Made by a program: the position numbers and the translations under genes. Shown here in pieces: positions 26,137 to 35,475 of a DNA stretch of 64,000 nt. Numbering within the stretch: the first letter of the stretch is position 1; each line of letters opens with the position of its first letter. Origin of the DNA: Chryseobacterium sp. SN22. Lineage in GTDB: Bacteria > Bacteroidota > Bacteroidia > Flavobacteriales > Weeksellaceae. The notes under the pieces are model-generated. The model ran no database searches. It was not told the DNA's origin and saw nothing but the letters and a program-made list of their open reading frames with translations. The stretch is from contig NZ_VTSX01000017.1 in the NCBI RefSeq assembly GCF_008329705.1, positions 1 through 64,000 on the forward strand, given 5' to 3'.

Positions 26137-26793
26137 ATGAAGAAGATCCTTTATTTTTTTGTTGCTCTGATCATCGGCTTTGCAAAAGCACAGACCGGCG
26201 AACCGAAAATGATCCGGAAGCCAATCAGCTATTCCCAGGAAAGGGTGCGCCTGAGCCTGGAATATTTAAAGGAACATCACGGCCTTATTCAGAAAACCCC
26301 GACGATTATTCCTAAAATGATTGTTCTTCATTATACCGCCAACGGAAATGTGGAAAGCAATTTTAAATATTTTAATAAAACCTATTTGGAAGGCGGCAGG
26401 AATACATTAAAAAAACAAAGCACCCTGAATGTTTCTTCGCAATACATCGTCGATCGTGACGGAACGATCTACCAGCTGATGGAGCCGGACCAATTTGCGA
26501 GACACACTATCGGACTGAACTATTGCTCCATCGGAATTGAAAACATCGGCAGCAGGAAAGAACCGCTTAACGATCTTCAGGTGGCAGCCAATGCGCAACT
26601 GATCCGGTATCTGACCGGCAAATATAAAATCGAATACCTCATCGGACATTCGGAGTACGGGATTTTCAGAAATTCAAAGCTATGGAAAGAATCGGATCCC
26701 GATTATTTTACCGTAAAGGAGGATCCGGGAAAAGATTTCATGAATAAAGTGAGACGGCAGGTTGCCGATCTGCATTTAAAAGATCAACCTTAA
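26137..26793 (+). CDS. Secreted N-acetylmuramoyl-L-alanine amidase
   Basis: A 218-residue type-2 amidase (PGRP fold) with a signal peptide (cleavage near FAKAQ). Zinc ligands include His65 in MIVLHYTANG and His171 in LIGHSEYG; HTIGLNYCSIGIENIG is the family's central segment. It cleaves the bond between N-acetylmuramic acid and L-alanine in peptidoglycan and probably acts in wall turnover or recycling in the periplasm. Its TAA overlaps the ATG of hemD (TAATG), so it is coupled to that gene. Confidence 0.85.
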   Translation: MKKILYFFVALIIGFAKAQTGEPKMIRKPISYSQERVRLSLEYLKEHHGLIQKTPTIIPKMIVLHYTANGNVESNFKYFNKTYLEGGRNTLKKQSTLNVSSQYIVDRDGTIYQLMEPDQFARHTIGLNYCSIGIENIGSRKEPLNDLQVAANAQLIRYLTGKYKIEYLIGHSEYGIFRNSKLWKESDPDYFTVKEDPGKDFMNKVRRQVADLHLKDQP

Positions 26794-27476
26794 TGAAGAT
26801 TTTATTTACCAAAACCATCGATCCGGCACTCCTGTCCAAAGAATTGGGAGAGGATATCCTGATGGATTGTGTTGAGGTAATCCGGACAAATACATTAAAA
26901 ATCCCTGCATTCGACCTTAAAGATTATTCGCTGATCTTTACAAGTGCCAAAGGGGTAAGCTCTTTCTTTGAAAACGGCTTTACGGCCAATGAAGATTTTA
27001 CGGCTAAAAACTACAACCGGATTTACTGCGTCGGTGAAAAGACCAAAAAAGAATTGCGGAAAAATGGTTTCGGCACTTTCAAAGTCCTCAGAAACGCGGA
27101 CGAACTTTCAAAATTTATCGTTACCCACTGCCAGCACGAGAAGTTTCTGCATTTCTGTGGGAATATTGCCCTGGATGTACTGGACCGCAACCTGCCATTG
27201 CAGAATATCAGCTACCGGAAAATCACCGTGTATAACACTGAGGAAATCAATCCGGTAATAACTGAAAAATATCATGCTGCTGTGTTTTTTAGTCCGAGCG
27301 GAGTTCGTAGTTTTGCAAATCGGAATTCCTTTGAAGATATGAAACTGATTTCCATTGGTGAAACGACGGCCGCCGAACTGAGAAAACAGACTTCGCAGCC
27401 GGTTTTCGTTTCGGAAGGAAACACCTTAAAATCGGTCCTGAAGCTGATCCGAAAAGAAATTTTAAACAAAGACTGA
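26793..27476 (+). CDS. hemD: Uroporphyrinogen-III synthase
   Basis: A 227-residue protein with the poorly conserved HemD pattern: two Rossmann-like halves, LIFTSAKGVSSFF near residue 50, YCVGEKTKKELRKNGF near 78, AVFFSPSGVRSF near 160 and ISIGETTAAELRK near 185. It closes hydroxymethylbilane into uroporphyrinogen III. Position between hemC and hemE supports the call. The start overlaps the amidase stop by one base. Confidence 0.88.
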   Translation: MKILFTKTIDPALLSKELGEDILMDCVEVIRTNTLKIPAFDLKDYSLIFTSAKGVSSFFENGFTANEDFTAKNYNRIYCVGEKTKKELRKNGFGTFKVLRNADELSKFIVTHCQHEKFLHFCGNIALDVLDRNLPLQNISYRKITVYNTEEINPVITEKYHAAVFFSPSGVRSFANRNSFEDMKLISIGETTAAELRKQTSQPVFVSEGNTLKSVLKLIRKEILNKD

Positions 27477-27518
27477 TATTTTAATTGTCATTTTTGGCAG
27501 TAAAATCTACTATATATT

Positions 27519-28556
27519 ATGATTAAAAACGACCTATACTTAAAAGCACTTCGCGGAGAAACCGTAGAAAGACCGCCGGTCTGGATGATGAGACAGGCCG
27601 GGAGATACCTGCCGGAATTCATTGCCCTGCGCGACCAATATGATTTCTTTACCCGATGCCAGACGCCGGAGCTTGCTTCTGAGATCACCGTACAGCCGAT
27701 CAGAAGGTTTCCGCTGGATGCCGCGATTTTATTTTCCGACATCCTCGTGGTCCCCCAGGCGATGGGAATCGATTTTAAAATGAAGGAAAATGTAGGTCCG
27801 TGGCTGGATACCCCGATAAGAACCATGGAACAGGTGCAGAACGTTGCAGTTCCGGATGTGAATGATACCTTAGGCTATGTTTTTGATGCCATTGAACTGA
27901 CTTTACAAAAGTTAGACAATGAAATTCCGTTGATCGGTTTTGCCGGTTCTCCGTGGACAATCTTATGCTACTGTGTCGAAGGAAGAGGAAGCAAGGCTTT
28001 CGATATCGCCAAATCATTCTGTTTCCAGCAGCCCGAAGCAGCCCATCTGCTGTTACAGAAAATTACAGATACCACCATTGCTTACTTAAAGAGAAAGGTT
28101 GAAAAAGGCGTTTCTGCCGTTCAGGTTTTCGATTCGTGGGGCGGAATGCTTTCTCCTACGGATTACCAGGAATTCTCATGGCAGTACATCAGTCAGATCG
28201 TGGAAGCATTAAGTCCGCTGACGCACGTGGTGGTATTTGGAAAAGGATGCTGGTTTGCCCTGGAAGAAATGGCCAAGTCGCCGGTTTCCGCGTTAGGTGT
28301 TGACTGGACCATCACTCCTGAACTGGCCAGAACATTTACGAATCATAATATAACCCTTCAGGGGAATTTCGATCCTGCAAGACTGCACTCTACGCCGGAA
28401 ACCATTAAAAAGATGGTGACTGAAATGATCAACCGTTTCGGAAAGGATAAATACATCGCCAACCTGGGCCACGGTATTCTGCCGAATATCCCGGTGGAAA
28501 ACGCAGAAGCCTTTATCAGAGCGGTGGTGGACTGGAAACCTGCTGCTGAGTTTTAA
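27519..28556 (+). CDS. hemE: Uroporphyrinogen decarboxylase
   Basis: A 345-residue enzyme that converts uroporphyrinogen III to coproporphyrinogen III. The N-terminal signature [16 protein letters not shown] and the [16 protein letters not shown] segment are clear; length and order of motifs are standard. It is the last gene of the heme operon, with a terminator about 77 bases downstream. Confidence 0.96.
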   Translation: MIKNDLYLKALRGETVERPPVWMMRQAGRYLPEFIALRDQYDFFTRCQTPELASEITVQPIRRFPLDAAILFSDILVVPQAMGIDFKMKENVGPWLDTPIRTMEQVQNVAVPDVNDTLGYVFDAIELTLQKLDNEIPLIGFAGSPWTILCYCVEGRGSKAFDIAKSFCFQQPEAAHLLLQKITDTTIAYLKRKVEKGVSAVQVFDSWGGMLSPTDYQEFSWQYISQIVEALSPLTHVVVFGKGCWFALEEMAKSPVSALGVDWTITPELARTFTNHNITLQGNFDPARLHSTPETIKKMVTEMINRFGKDKYIANLGHGILPNIPVENAEAFIRAVVDWKPAAEF

Positions 28557-28632
28557 TCTTATTTTTAAAAATTCTTTGCTAAACATCGTTGATTCCTACG
28601 GAATCACAAACTTAGTGTAAGATTCATACAAT

Positions 28633-28667
28633 AAAATACCCTTGCTGTAATGGCGAGGGTATTTTTT
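28633..28667. terminator. Terminator between hemE and the ABC ATPase gene
   Basis: Arms AAAATACCCTTGC and GCGAGGGTATTTT (one G-T pair), with a T run behind on the plus strand and an A-rich left side. It lies between convergent genes and could serve both. Confidence 0.8.
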
Positions 28668-28678
28668 ATTCCAATAAT

Positions 28679-29422
28679 TTAATTTAAATCATCCGTTACC
28701 GTAACTGTTTCAACCGGACTTGAAATCTGATCGGCAAAATACTGCTCCAGGTCTTTCAGGGTTTCCGGATTGGTCCGGATGTCTTTTACCTGCTGTCCTT
28801 TGTTGACCACCACGATCCTGTTGCAGACTTCCGTTGTGTGGGAAAGGTCATGGCTGGAGATCAGGAAGGTTACGCCATCCTGCTTGGATAATTCTTTAAT
28901 CAGATTTTTCAGTTTGATCTGCGTAGAAGGATCCAGATTGGCAAAAGGTTCATCCAGAATAATGATTTCCGGATTTCCGATAATGGCACCCACAATTCCT
29001 ACTTTTTTCTGATTCCCTTTCGATAAGTCACGAACATATTTCCCGGAGTTTAAAATTTCCCCACTGAAAAGATCGTGGAACTGTTTCAGGAAATCGTCTA
29101 CCGATGCTTTATTCTGTCCTCTCAGTTCACCGATAAAGTAAAAATACTCTTCCGGCGTCAGATATCCGATCAGGAAAGAATCGTCCACAAAAGCGGAGAC
29201 TTTGTTTTTCCAGGCTTCGGATTCATTGACTTTAATTCCATCGATGCTTACAAAGCCTGTGGTCGGCTGGATCAGATCCAGCATCAGGCTGAAAAGCGTG
29301 GTTTTGCCGGCCCCGTTGTTTCCTACCAGACCGAAAGTTTCCCCTTTGGTAATTTCAAGATGTTCTATATTTAAAACGGTGGCTTTACCGTAAGTCTTTG
29401 TTAAATTCTGTATCGTGATCAT
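28679..29422 (-). CDS. ABC transporter ATP-binding protein
   Basis: A 247-residue ATPase with Walker A GNNGAGKT at 34-41, the signature LSKGNQKKVG, Walker B IIILDEPFANLDP and the H-loop ISSHDLSH. The type is the one that drives export or membrane-embedded permeases of the ABC-2/CcmA class. It follows the DUF5687 permease by four bases. The substrate is not evident. Confidence 0.92.
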   Translation of the reverse strand: MITIQNLTKTYGKATVLNIEHLEITKGETFGLVGNNGAGKTTLFSLMLDLIQPTTGFVSIDGIKVNESEAWKNKVSAFVDDSFLIGYLTPEEYFYFIGELRGQNKASVDDFLKQFHDLFSGEILNSGKYVRDLSKGNQKKVGIVGAIIGNPEIIILDEPFANLDPSTQIKLKNLIKELSKQDGVTFLISSHDLSHTTEVCNRIVVVNKGQQVKDIRTNPETLKDLEQYFADQISSPVETVTVTDDLN

Positions 29423-29426
29423 ATGT

Positions 29427-30893
29427 TTAATCTTTGTTTTTGAATGCTTCTAATGTACTGTATTTTTCTACCTTATAATGTCTGACGATGATGTCGAAGA
29501 TTTTTTCCCTTAATAAAAACCCAATCAGTCCCAAAACTGCAATACTGATTACCCCTGCAGTAATATTAAAGAAGTATTTCATCAGGGCGAACACCACCAT
29601 GGGCAGGATCATTTTCGGAATGAGCAGCAGCATGGACTTGAGATTAAAGCTGTTCTTCTGTCCGAATCTTTTTTCTTTTGAATTGAGATCGATCTGCATT
29701 TTATTAAAAGCACCGGACCACAGGGTAAACTGGGAATTCACCCCGATGTTGTAAATTCCTGCTGCAAAGAATGTGAGATACATGTCCCAGCCGAAATAGG
29801 CATAGCATACCGCCAGGATCATAGAAAAGCCGGTCACAATATTCATCAGCCACCATTTGGCTTTTAAATATTCTTTGTAAGGCACATTCAGTGTCATCAT
29901 GAGCGGGTAATACGAACTGTCAAAGGCCGGAACCCTTTGCCCGAATAAAAACTGGAATCCTCCCGTGACAAACAGACCCATAAACATCATCATCGCCGGT
30001 GTTTTGTAAATGGAAGAAGAGAACATCAGCATGCCGTAAAAGAGGAAGAGGAAGCTTCCCCATATAATCCCTTTTGTGACCTTATTCCGCTTAAGCATTT
30101 TGATATCATTGTTGATGAACGTACCGATGGCTCCGAATTTATTCAGGAATACAATATTCTCCGTTTTGCCGATTTCCTTTTTCGCTTCCAGGCCTTCATC
30201 CAGATAAAAGATTTTACGGATGTGGCTGAAACAGATTTTCCAGAGTCCTGAGAACAATACAATGGAAATCACTATAAAATAAGGCTTCTCATAAAAATTG
30301 TAGAAAAACCGCTCCGAATAATCCAATACCGGAACAATACGGTAATATGCCAATCCGATAGCCGCTGCAAACAGACCGCCTATCAGAATCGCAACAGCCT
30401 CTTTATCATTAAATAGGATGTTGATAAAATTATTCAGGTAAAACAGCAGGGAAACTCCGATCAGCCAGGTAATCATGCCTAAAGCATCATACCCGTTGAA
30501 CAATGCAATGACGGAAAAAGTAATCAGAAACAGGGAATTCAGCCAGCTGAACGCATTCAGAAAGGTTTTGATCAGCATATAATTCACCAGCGTCTTTTTG
30601 GAAATATTCAGCGTAAGAAAAGGCTTGATGTTCTGTGTCGGCAATTCCTGCCAGAGGTATTTAAAAATCAGGTCAACCGCCCAGAGGATAATTAAAAATT
30701 TGGAAATGACCTTTACCGGATCCTGGTGCATTTCTTCCTGGATATAGTAAAAAGCACCAAATGCGCCTCCCACCAGGCAGAGCATAAAATAAAGAATCCC
30801 GATGAAACGGAGAATTTTCATCGCCAGGTTGATCCCTAAAGAGCTGCCGCGGAAAAAGCTTTTGATTTCTAGTCTGAGGAATTGTATAAACAT
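29427..30893 (-). CDS. DUF5687 family ABC permease
   Basis: A 488-residue membrane protein with about twelve hydrophobic segments in two halves. It matches the Bacteroidota family DUF5687 as I recall it, with an N-terminal FLRLEIKSFFRGSSLG amphipathic stretch before the first membrane helix. Location directly before the ATPase gene makes it the membrane part of that ABC system. Confidence 0.8.
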   Translation of the reverse strand: MFIQFLRLEIKSFFRGSSLGINLAMKILRFIGILYFMLCLVGGAFGAFYYIQEEMHQDPVKVISKFLIILWAVDLIFKYLWQELPTQNIKPFLTLNISKKTLVNYMLIKTFLNAFSWLNSLFLITFSVIALFNGYDALGMITWLIGVSLLFYLNNFINILFNDKEAVAILIGGLFAAAIGLAYYRIVPVLDYSERFFYNFYEKPYFIVISIVLFSGLWKICFSHIRKIFYLDEGLEAKKEIGKTENIVFLNKFGAIGTFINNDIKMLKRNKVTKGIIWGSFLFLFYGMLMFSSSIYKTPAMMMFMGLFVTGGFQFLFGQRVPAFDSSYYPLMMTLNVPYKEYLKAKWWLMNIVTGFSMILAVCYAYFGWDMYLTFFAAGIYNIGVNSQFTLWSGAFNKMQIDLNSKEKRFGQKNSFNLKSMLLLIPKMILPMVVFALMKYFFNITAGVISIAVLGLIGFLLREKIFDIIVRHYKVEKYSTLEAFKNKD

Positions 30894-30985
30894 AGTTACC
30901 TTTTTCTTATTAGTTAAAGGAAGGGTAAAAATGTTACAAAGTTTTAACGATAATAGAAATCAAGCATGGATTACTCTAAACAATT

Positions 30986-31489
30986 TTATTTATTAAAAGT
31001 CTCTTTTGTAAAAGTCTGGCTGTGAAATTTTACTGAAAAATCTGCATCTTCACTTTTGTTGTTTTTTATGACCAATTTATCTCTGTTGAAATCCACAAGA
31101 GCATATCGGTTCAAGTGTATCCTGGTCATATCCAGTCTATCAGTATTAATCAAAACTAATGTTTTGCCATGCTTATCTATATAAATGACAATTAAATAAT
31201 TTTCACAAAAATCAATCAGCTGACAGCCGCCATAGGAAAATCCCATAGTATTTGTCTGAACTTTCCATTCCAAAACAAAATTTTTATTGATTTTCAGCTT
31301 TAACAGATCAAGGCCCACTTCATTATTCTCATACCATGCCAACTTATCATCCTGATAAGCAATATCTTTAGCATAAACCACATGTTCAGCTTCAAAAATG
31401 TTTTTCCAGGTTATTTTACCGTCTTTCAATTCACCATCCTTGAAATCGATCTCTTCATAAACCCATTCCAGAAGCTGCTTTTTATCCAT
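30986..31489 (-). CDS. Hypothetical protein beside recN
   Basis: A 167-residue soluble protein without signal or membrane segment, more AT-rich than its neighbours. It has alternating charged and aromatic stretches that suggest a beta-rich fold (for example WYENNEVGLDLLKLK). It begins 23 bases after the recN stop, so it may be read from the recN transcript. I do not recognise it. Its composition and isolation resemble immunity-type or recently acquired genes, which is inference. Confidence 0.6.
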   Translation of the reverse strand: MDKKQLLEWVYEEIDFKDGELKDGKITWKNIFEAEHVVYAKDIAYQDDKLAWYENNEVGLDLLKLKINKNFVLEWKVQTNTMGFSYGGCQLIDFCENYLIVIYIDKHGKTLVLINTDRLDMTRIHLNRYALVDFNRDKLVIKNNKSEDADFSVKFHSQTFTKETFNK

Positions 31490-31512
31490 AAAAATCAGTG
31501 AATTTTGAAGTC

Positions 31513-33162
31513 TTATCCGATCAACTCCTTCGCCTGCGCCAGTGCCGCCTCCGTAATCTTGCTTCCGGAAAGCAGCTGGGCAATTTCATTGAGCTTTTCT
31601 TTTTCGTTTAAAGGGATGATGGTCGACTGGGTTCTTCCGGCGACATCCTGTTTTACAACCTTATAGTTGTTGTTTCCTTTGGCCGCCACCTGCGCGAGGT
31701 GGGAAATAACGATCAGCTGCATATCGGCAGACATTTCACGCATCAGGTTTCCGATTTCCTCGGCTACTTTTCCTGAAACGCCGGTATCAATTTCGTCTAA
31801 AATTAAAGTCGGCAGTTCATCGCTTTCGGCAATGATTTTCTTTACAGCCAGCATGACCCTCGATCTTTCCCCGCCGGAAATAGCCGTCTGGATCGGTTTC
31901 AGGGGAAACCCGGAATTCGCCTGAAACAAAAGCTGGATGTTTTCTTTCCCGAAAAGATTGAACTCCGCCGCTTCCTTCAGCTCGATATCCACCCTTGCTT
32001 TTTCAAGGCCTAATTTTTTAAGTAAAGCTTCGGCTTTTTTTATGAATACCGGAATGCTTTTCTTCCTGTTCTTGGAAAGTTTATCGGAAATCACCTGAAG
32101 CGACTTCTCTTTTTTAAAAATACCCTCTTGCACTTCGATAATCTGCGCTTCAAGCTCGGAAGCCCCTTTCTGGTCGCCTGCCAGCTGGTCTCTTACTTCC
32201 CGGAGTTCGGTAATGTTACTCACCGTATGTTTCAGGAACAAGGCGTTGATCCGGTTATTCAGTTCAGTAAGAAGGGCCAGATTTTCAGGATTTATTTCTA
32301 TTCTTTCCGCTTCATTCTCCAGTTCGGAAATAATGTCTTTCAATTCTACATAAGAAGTTTCCAGTCTTTCATGAAGCTCGGCAAAACTCTGGGAAACCTC
32401 GGCAATTTTCCCCAGCTTGTTTTTGGCTTCATTAAAAAAAGAAAAGATCCCCACTTCTTCCTGATGGAACCGGGATAAAACCTGCGCCAGGTTATCGGAA
32501 ATCATCCCCGCATTTTCCTGAATGGAAAGCTGGTTCTGAAGGTCTTCAAAATCCACATCGTTCAGATGCAGTTCTTCAAGCTCATTTAAAAGAAAGGCTT
32601 TGTAATCGCTTTCCTTATTGGCATCCGAAAGCTGGGTCTGCAGCTTTTTAAGCTGTATCTTAAGGCTCTGGAAATCGGAAAACTCATTCTGATAGTTCTG
32701 TATGGTCTGTCTGTTTTCAGAAAGCCCGTCGATAATTTTAAACTGATATTCCGAAGTAAAAAGATTGGATGTTTCGAACTGGGAGTGGATATCGATCAGC
32801 TGAGAAGACAATTCCCTTAAAATATCCAGGGTTACCGGAACGTCATTGATGAACGCCCTCGATTTCCCCGAAGGCAGGATTTCCCTCCGGATGATGGTCT
32901 GGTGTTCATAATCCAAATCGTTTTCAATAAAGAATTTCTTGAACTGGTTATTTAAGGAAAATTCAGTTTCAACGATGCTTTTTTCCTGTGCTTTGGAGAT
33001 GGATTTTACGTCTGCCCGCTCCCCGAGGATCAGCCGCAGCGCTCCCAGGATAATCGATTTTCCGGCACCGGTTTCCCCGGTGATGACCTGCAATCCGTTG
33101 TGCAACGATACTTCCAGGGTATCGATCAGGGCAAAGTTTTTAATGTAAATTCTCGAAAGCAT
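31513..33162 (-). CDS. recN: DNA repair ATPase RecN
   Basis: A 549-residue SMC-like protein: Walker A GETGAGKS at 29-36, long coiled coils about 160-350, and a C-terminal ABC half with SGGERSRVMLA and ILDEIDTGVSGKVAEEIG. It holds broken DNA ends during recombination repair. The upstream TATATTTG gives it its own promoter, apart from the porD-coaBC genes. Confidence 0.95.
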   Translation of the reverse strand: MLSRIYIKNFALIDTLEVSLHNGLQVITGETGAGKSIILGALRLILGERADVKSISKAQEKSIVETEFSLNNQFKKFFIENDLDYEHQTIIRREILPSGKSRAFINDVPVTLDILRELSSQLIDIHSQFETSNLFTSEYQFKIIDGLSENRQTIQNYQNEFSDFQSLKIQLKKLQTQLSDANKESDYKAFLLNELEELHLNDVDFEDLQNQLSIQENAGMISDNLAQVLSRFHQEEVGIFSFFNEAKNKLGKIAEVSQSFAELHERLETSYVELKDIISELENEAERIEINPENLALLTELNNRINALFLKHTVSNITELREVRDQLAGDQKGASELEAQIIEVQEGIFKKEKSLQVISDKLSKNRKKSIPVFIKKAEALLKKLGLEKARVDIELKEAAEFNLFGKENIQLLFQANSGFPLKPIQTAISGGERSRVMLAVKKIIAESDELPTLILDEIDTGVSGKVAEEIGNLMREMSADMQLIVISHLAQVAAKGNNNYKVVKQDVAGRTQSTIIPLNEKEKLNEIAQLLSGSKITEAALAQAKELIG

Positions 33163-33189
33163 TGATAATAGCGATTATTTTAGCTATTG

Positions 33190-33197
33190 CAAATATA
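33190..33197 (-). promoter_or_regulatory. TATATTTG promoter of recN
   Basis: TATATTTG followed by C on the minus strand, 28 bases before the recN ATG, in a 64-base gap after porD. Confidence 0.6.
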
Positions 33198-33226
33198 GAA
33201 CTTTAGATTTCAGAATTCAAGTTAAC

Positions 33227-34135
33227 TTACTGTTTCCATTTATTCCATCTGGACTCGGTATTTTTCGGCGAAAGAATAATCATTTCATTCTTCAGATCGC
33301 CCAGTACAAGCCCACCGTTGTTTCCGGAATTGAAAATATTGAAGATCTCATCCGCCTTTGTATCCATGAACAGGTTAAAGAAATAAGCCTGCTGAAAAGA
33401 ATTTTCGTATTGTTTCAGCTGCATTAAGGCATCAAAAATCACTTTTTTCCCCTGGGTCTGGTCCTGATTAAACAGCGTATCCAATCCGGCCCGGTGATAA
33501 GAATAAATGGTAGCACGCAGCTGGCTCCAGTTCGGGCTCAGAATTTCTTTGATCAGAATCGAACGGCTTCTCGGCTCATTAATCTGCTTCCAGCCGTCGT
33601 AGGTATTCTGGGATTCCCCGTTCTGGGCAATCTGCTGGGCTTTCTGATACCACTGCGTTCCGGACATCGACTGGAAGCTGTCGGCATCCAGCCCCAGAAT
33701 CACATATACGTAAAAGCTGATGACATCGATAAGGTTTTTGCCCGAAAACTGTCTTTCGTTGAAAATAAGGTTTTCATTTTCCACATAATCGAAAGAAAAC
33801 CGGTTGTCCTGAAGGTTGATCAGCGGCGATTCGTAAGTGCTACTGAATACAGGGCGCACCGCCTGTATCACAATGCTTCCCCTGAAACGGTTTCCGTCTC
33901 TCTCGGTAATTACAATTGCAAAATTCGATTTTATTTTCTCGAAATTCTGCAGTCTTTTTCCGGTCCAGCTCGTATTGTTGATGAAATCCCGGAGACTTTT
34001 CTCCAAAGCTTTGTACGCCGACTGGTTACTTCCTCCTATCTGCTGGGAATTTACCTGTACCGTCGCCAGCAGCTCCTGGGAAAAACTAGTATTAAATATA
34101 AAGAGCAGTAAAAATATACTTAAAAATTTTTTCAT
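33227..34135 (-). CDS. porD: PorD family (DUF4835) T9SS-associated protein
   Basis: A 302-residue protein with a signal peptide (MKKFLSIFLLLFIFNTSFSQ). The family pattern includes LLATVQVNSQQI, ALEKSLRDFINNTSW, VYVILGLDADSF and a helical C terminus. DUF4835 proteins are now usually called PorD and linked to the type IX secretion system. Its place between coaBC and recN is conserved in Flavobacteriia as I recall. It is likely to be periplasmic or at the outer-membrane face. Confidence 0.8.
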   Translation of the reverse strand: MKKFLSIFLLLFIFNTSFSQELLATVQVNSQQIGGSNQSAYKALEKSLRDFINNTSWTGKRLQNFEKIKSNFAIVITERDGNRFRGSIVIQAVRPVFSSTYESPLINLQDNRFSFDYVENENLIFNERQFSGKNLIDVISFYVYVILGLDADSFQSMSGTQWYQKAQQIAQNGESQNTYDGWKQINEPRSRSILIKEILSPNWSQLRATIYSYHRAGLDTLFNQDQTQGKKVIFDALMQLKQYENSFQQAYFFNLFMDTKADEIFNIFNSGNNGGLVLGDLKNEMIILSPKNTESRWNKWKQ

Positions 34136-34171
34136 TATCTATTAAAAATTGAGAACGGAAATTTATTAAAT

Positions 34172-35374
34172 TTATTTTAAAAGTTGAGACTCAACAAAAT
34201 CCAGAATGTCTTTGGCAACTTCTTCTTTTGATTTCAGATTAAACTCTTTCTTTTCCGTACGGGTAAATATTTTTATTTTGTTGGTATCGTTTTTAAATCC
34301 GGCACCTTCGTCACGAAGCGAGTTCAGCACGATCATGTCCAGGTTTTTCTTTTCCAGTTTCGCTTTGGCATTTTCCTCTTCATTCTGTGTTTCCAGCGCA
34401 AATCCCACTAAGAACTGATGGTTCTTCTTTTCACCCATTGTTTTAAGAATATCCGGGTTCTTAACCAGTTCGATCATCAAATGATCATCATTTTTTTTAA
34501 TCTTCTCTTTGGCAACTTCTTTCGGAGCATAATCTGCAACGGCAGCGCTGGCAATACCAATGTCCGTCTGATCATAAAATTCAAAAACCTTGTCCAGCAT
34601 TTCTTTAGCTGAAGTCACTTTATGCAATGCAATATTTTTATGACCGGACTTCTGAGCACTCGGCCCGGAAATCAGAATGACTTCGGCTCCTCTTACAGCG
34701 GCTTCTTCTGCCAGGGAAAAGCCCATCTTCCCTGAAGAATGGTTCCCGATGAACCGTACGGGATCAATGGCTTCATATGTAGGTCCGGCTGTAATCAGTA
34801 CGGTCTTGCCTTTCAGTGTTTCCTTCTGATCTGTCTTAAAAAAATCTTCAATGGTTTTTGCAATGGTTTCCGGTTCTGCCATTCTCCCTTGTCCAACCAA
34901 TCCGCTGGCCAGCTCGCCGCTTTCCGCCGGAATAACAGTATGGCCGTAGCTTTCTGCGAGTTCCAGATTTTTCTTTGTAGATGGATGCGCATACATATCC
35001 AGATCCATCGCCGGTACAATAAAAACTGGACATTTGGCAGACATATAAGTAGCGATCAGCAGGTTATCACAGATTCCGTGGACCATCTTGGCCAAAGTAG
35101 ACGCCGTACAGGGCGCAACCACCATTATATCAGCCCATAAGGCCATATCCACATGGCTGTTCCAGGTTCCGTTATTGCCGTAAAAATCTGAATAGACCGG
35201 ATTTTTAGACAAAGTGGAAATACTCAGTTTGGTAACGAAATTTTCAGCATCAGGAGTCATAATCACCTGAACTTCCGCCCCTTTTTTCACAAAATCCCTG
35301 ATGAGAAAATGAATTTTATATGCTGCAATTCCTCCGGAAATCGCGATGAGAATTTTTTTACCGGAAAGACCCAT
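34172..35374 (-). CDS. coaBC: Bifunctional PPC decarboxylase / PPC synthase
   Basis: A 400-residue fusion. The N-terminal CoaC flavoprotein (residues 1-180) has GGIAAYK, the catalytic His in SHVDMALWAD, and PAMDLDMY. The C-terminal CoaB (about 190-400) has ITAGPTYEAIDPVRFIGNHS, followed by the SGKMG loop. It makes 4'-phosphopantetheine from phosphopantothenate in CoA synthesis. It begins the coaBC-porD pair. Confidence 0.95.
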   Translation of the reverse strand: MGLSGKKILIAISGGIAAYKIHFLIRDFVKKGAEVQVIMTPDAENFVTKLSISTLSKNPVYSDFYGNNGTWNSHVDMALWADIMVVAPCTASTLAKMVHGICDNLLIATYMSAKCPVFIVPAMDLDMYAHPSTKKNLELAESYGHTVIPAESGELASGLVGQGRMAEPETIAKTIEDFFKTDQKETLKGKTVLITAGPTYEAIDPVRFIGNHSSGKMGFSLAEEAAVRGAEVILISGPSAQKSGHKNIALHKVTSAKEMLDKVFEFYDQTDIGIASAAVADYAPKEVAKEKIKKNDDHLMIELVKNPDILKTMGEKKNHQFLVGFALETQNEEENAKAKLEKKNLDMIVLNSLRDEGAGFKNDTNKIKIFTRTEKKEFNLKSKEEVAKDILDFVESQLLK

Positions 35375-35475
35375 TCCTATTTTAATTTTTAAGAATACTA
35401 AATTACTTATTTTTCATGTAATATGTCTAAAAACTCTGACTAAACTGCCTCTCATGCTCTGTCTGATAAAATATG

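Noticed and set aside
28679-30893. Gliding-motility GldA/GldF-type transporter
   Set aside because: The ATPase is generic and the permease matches DUF5687 rather than GldF/GldG, so I name only an ABC pair.
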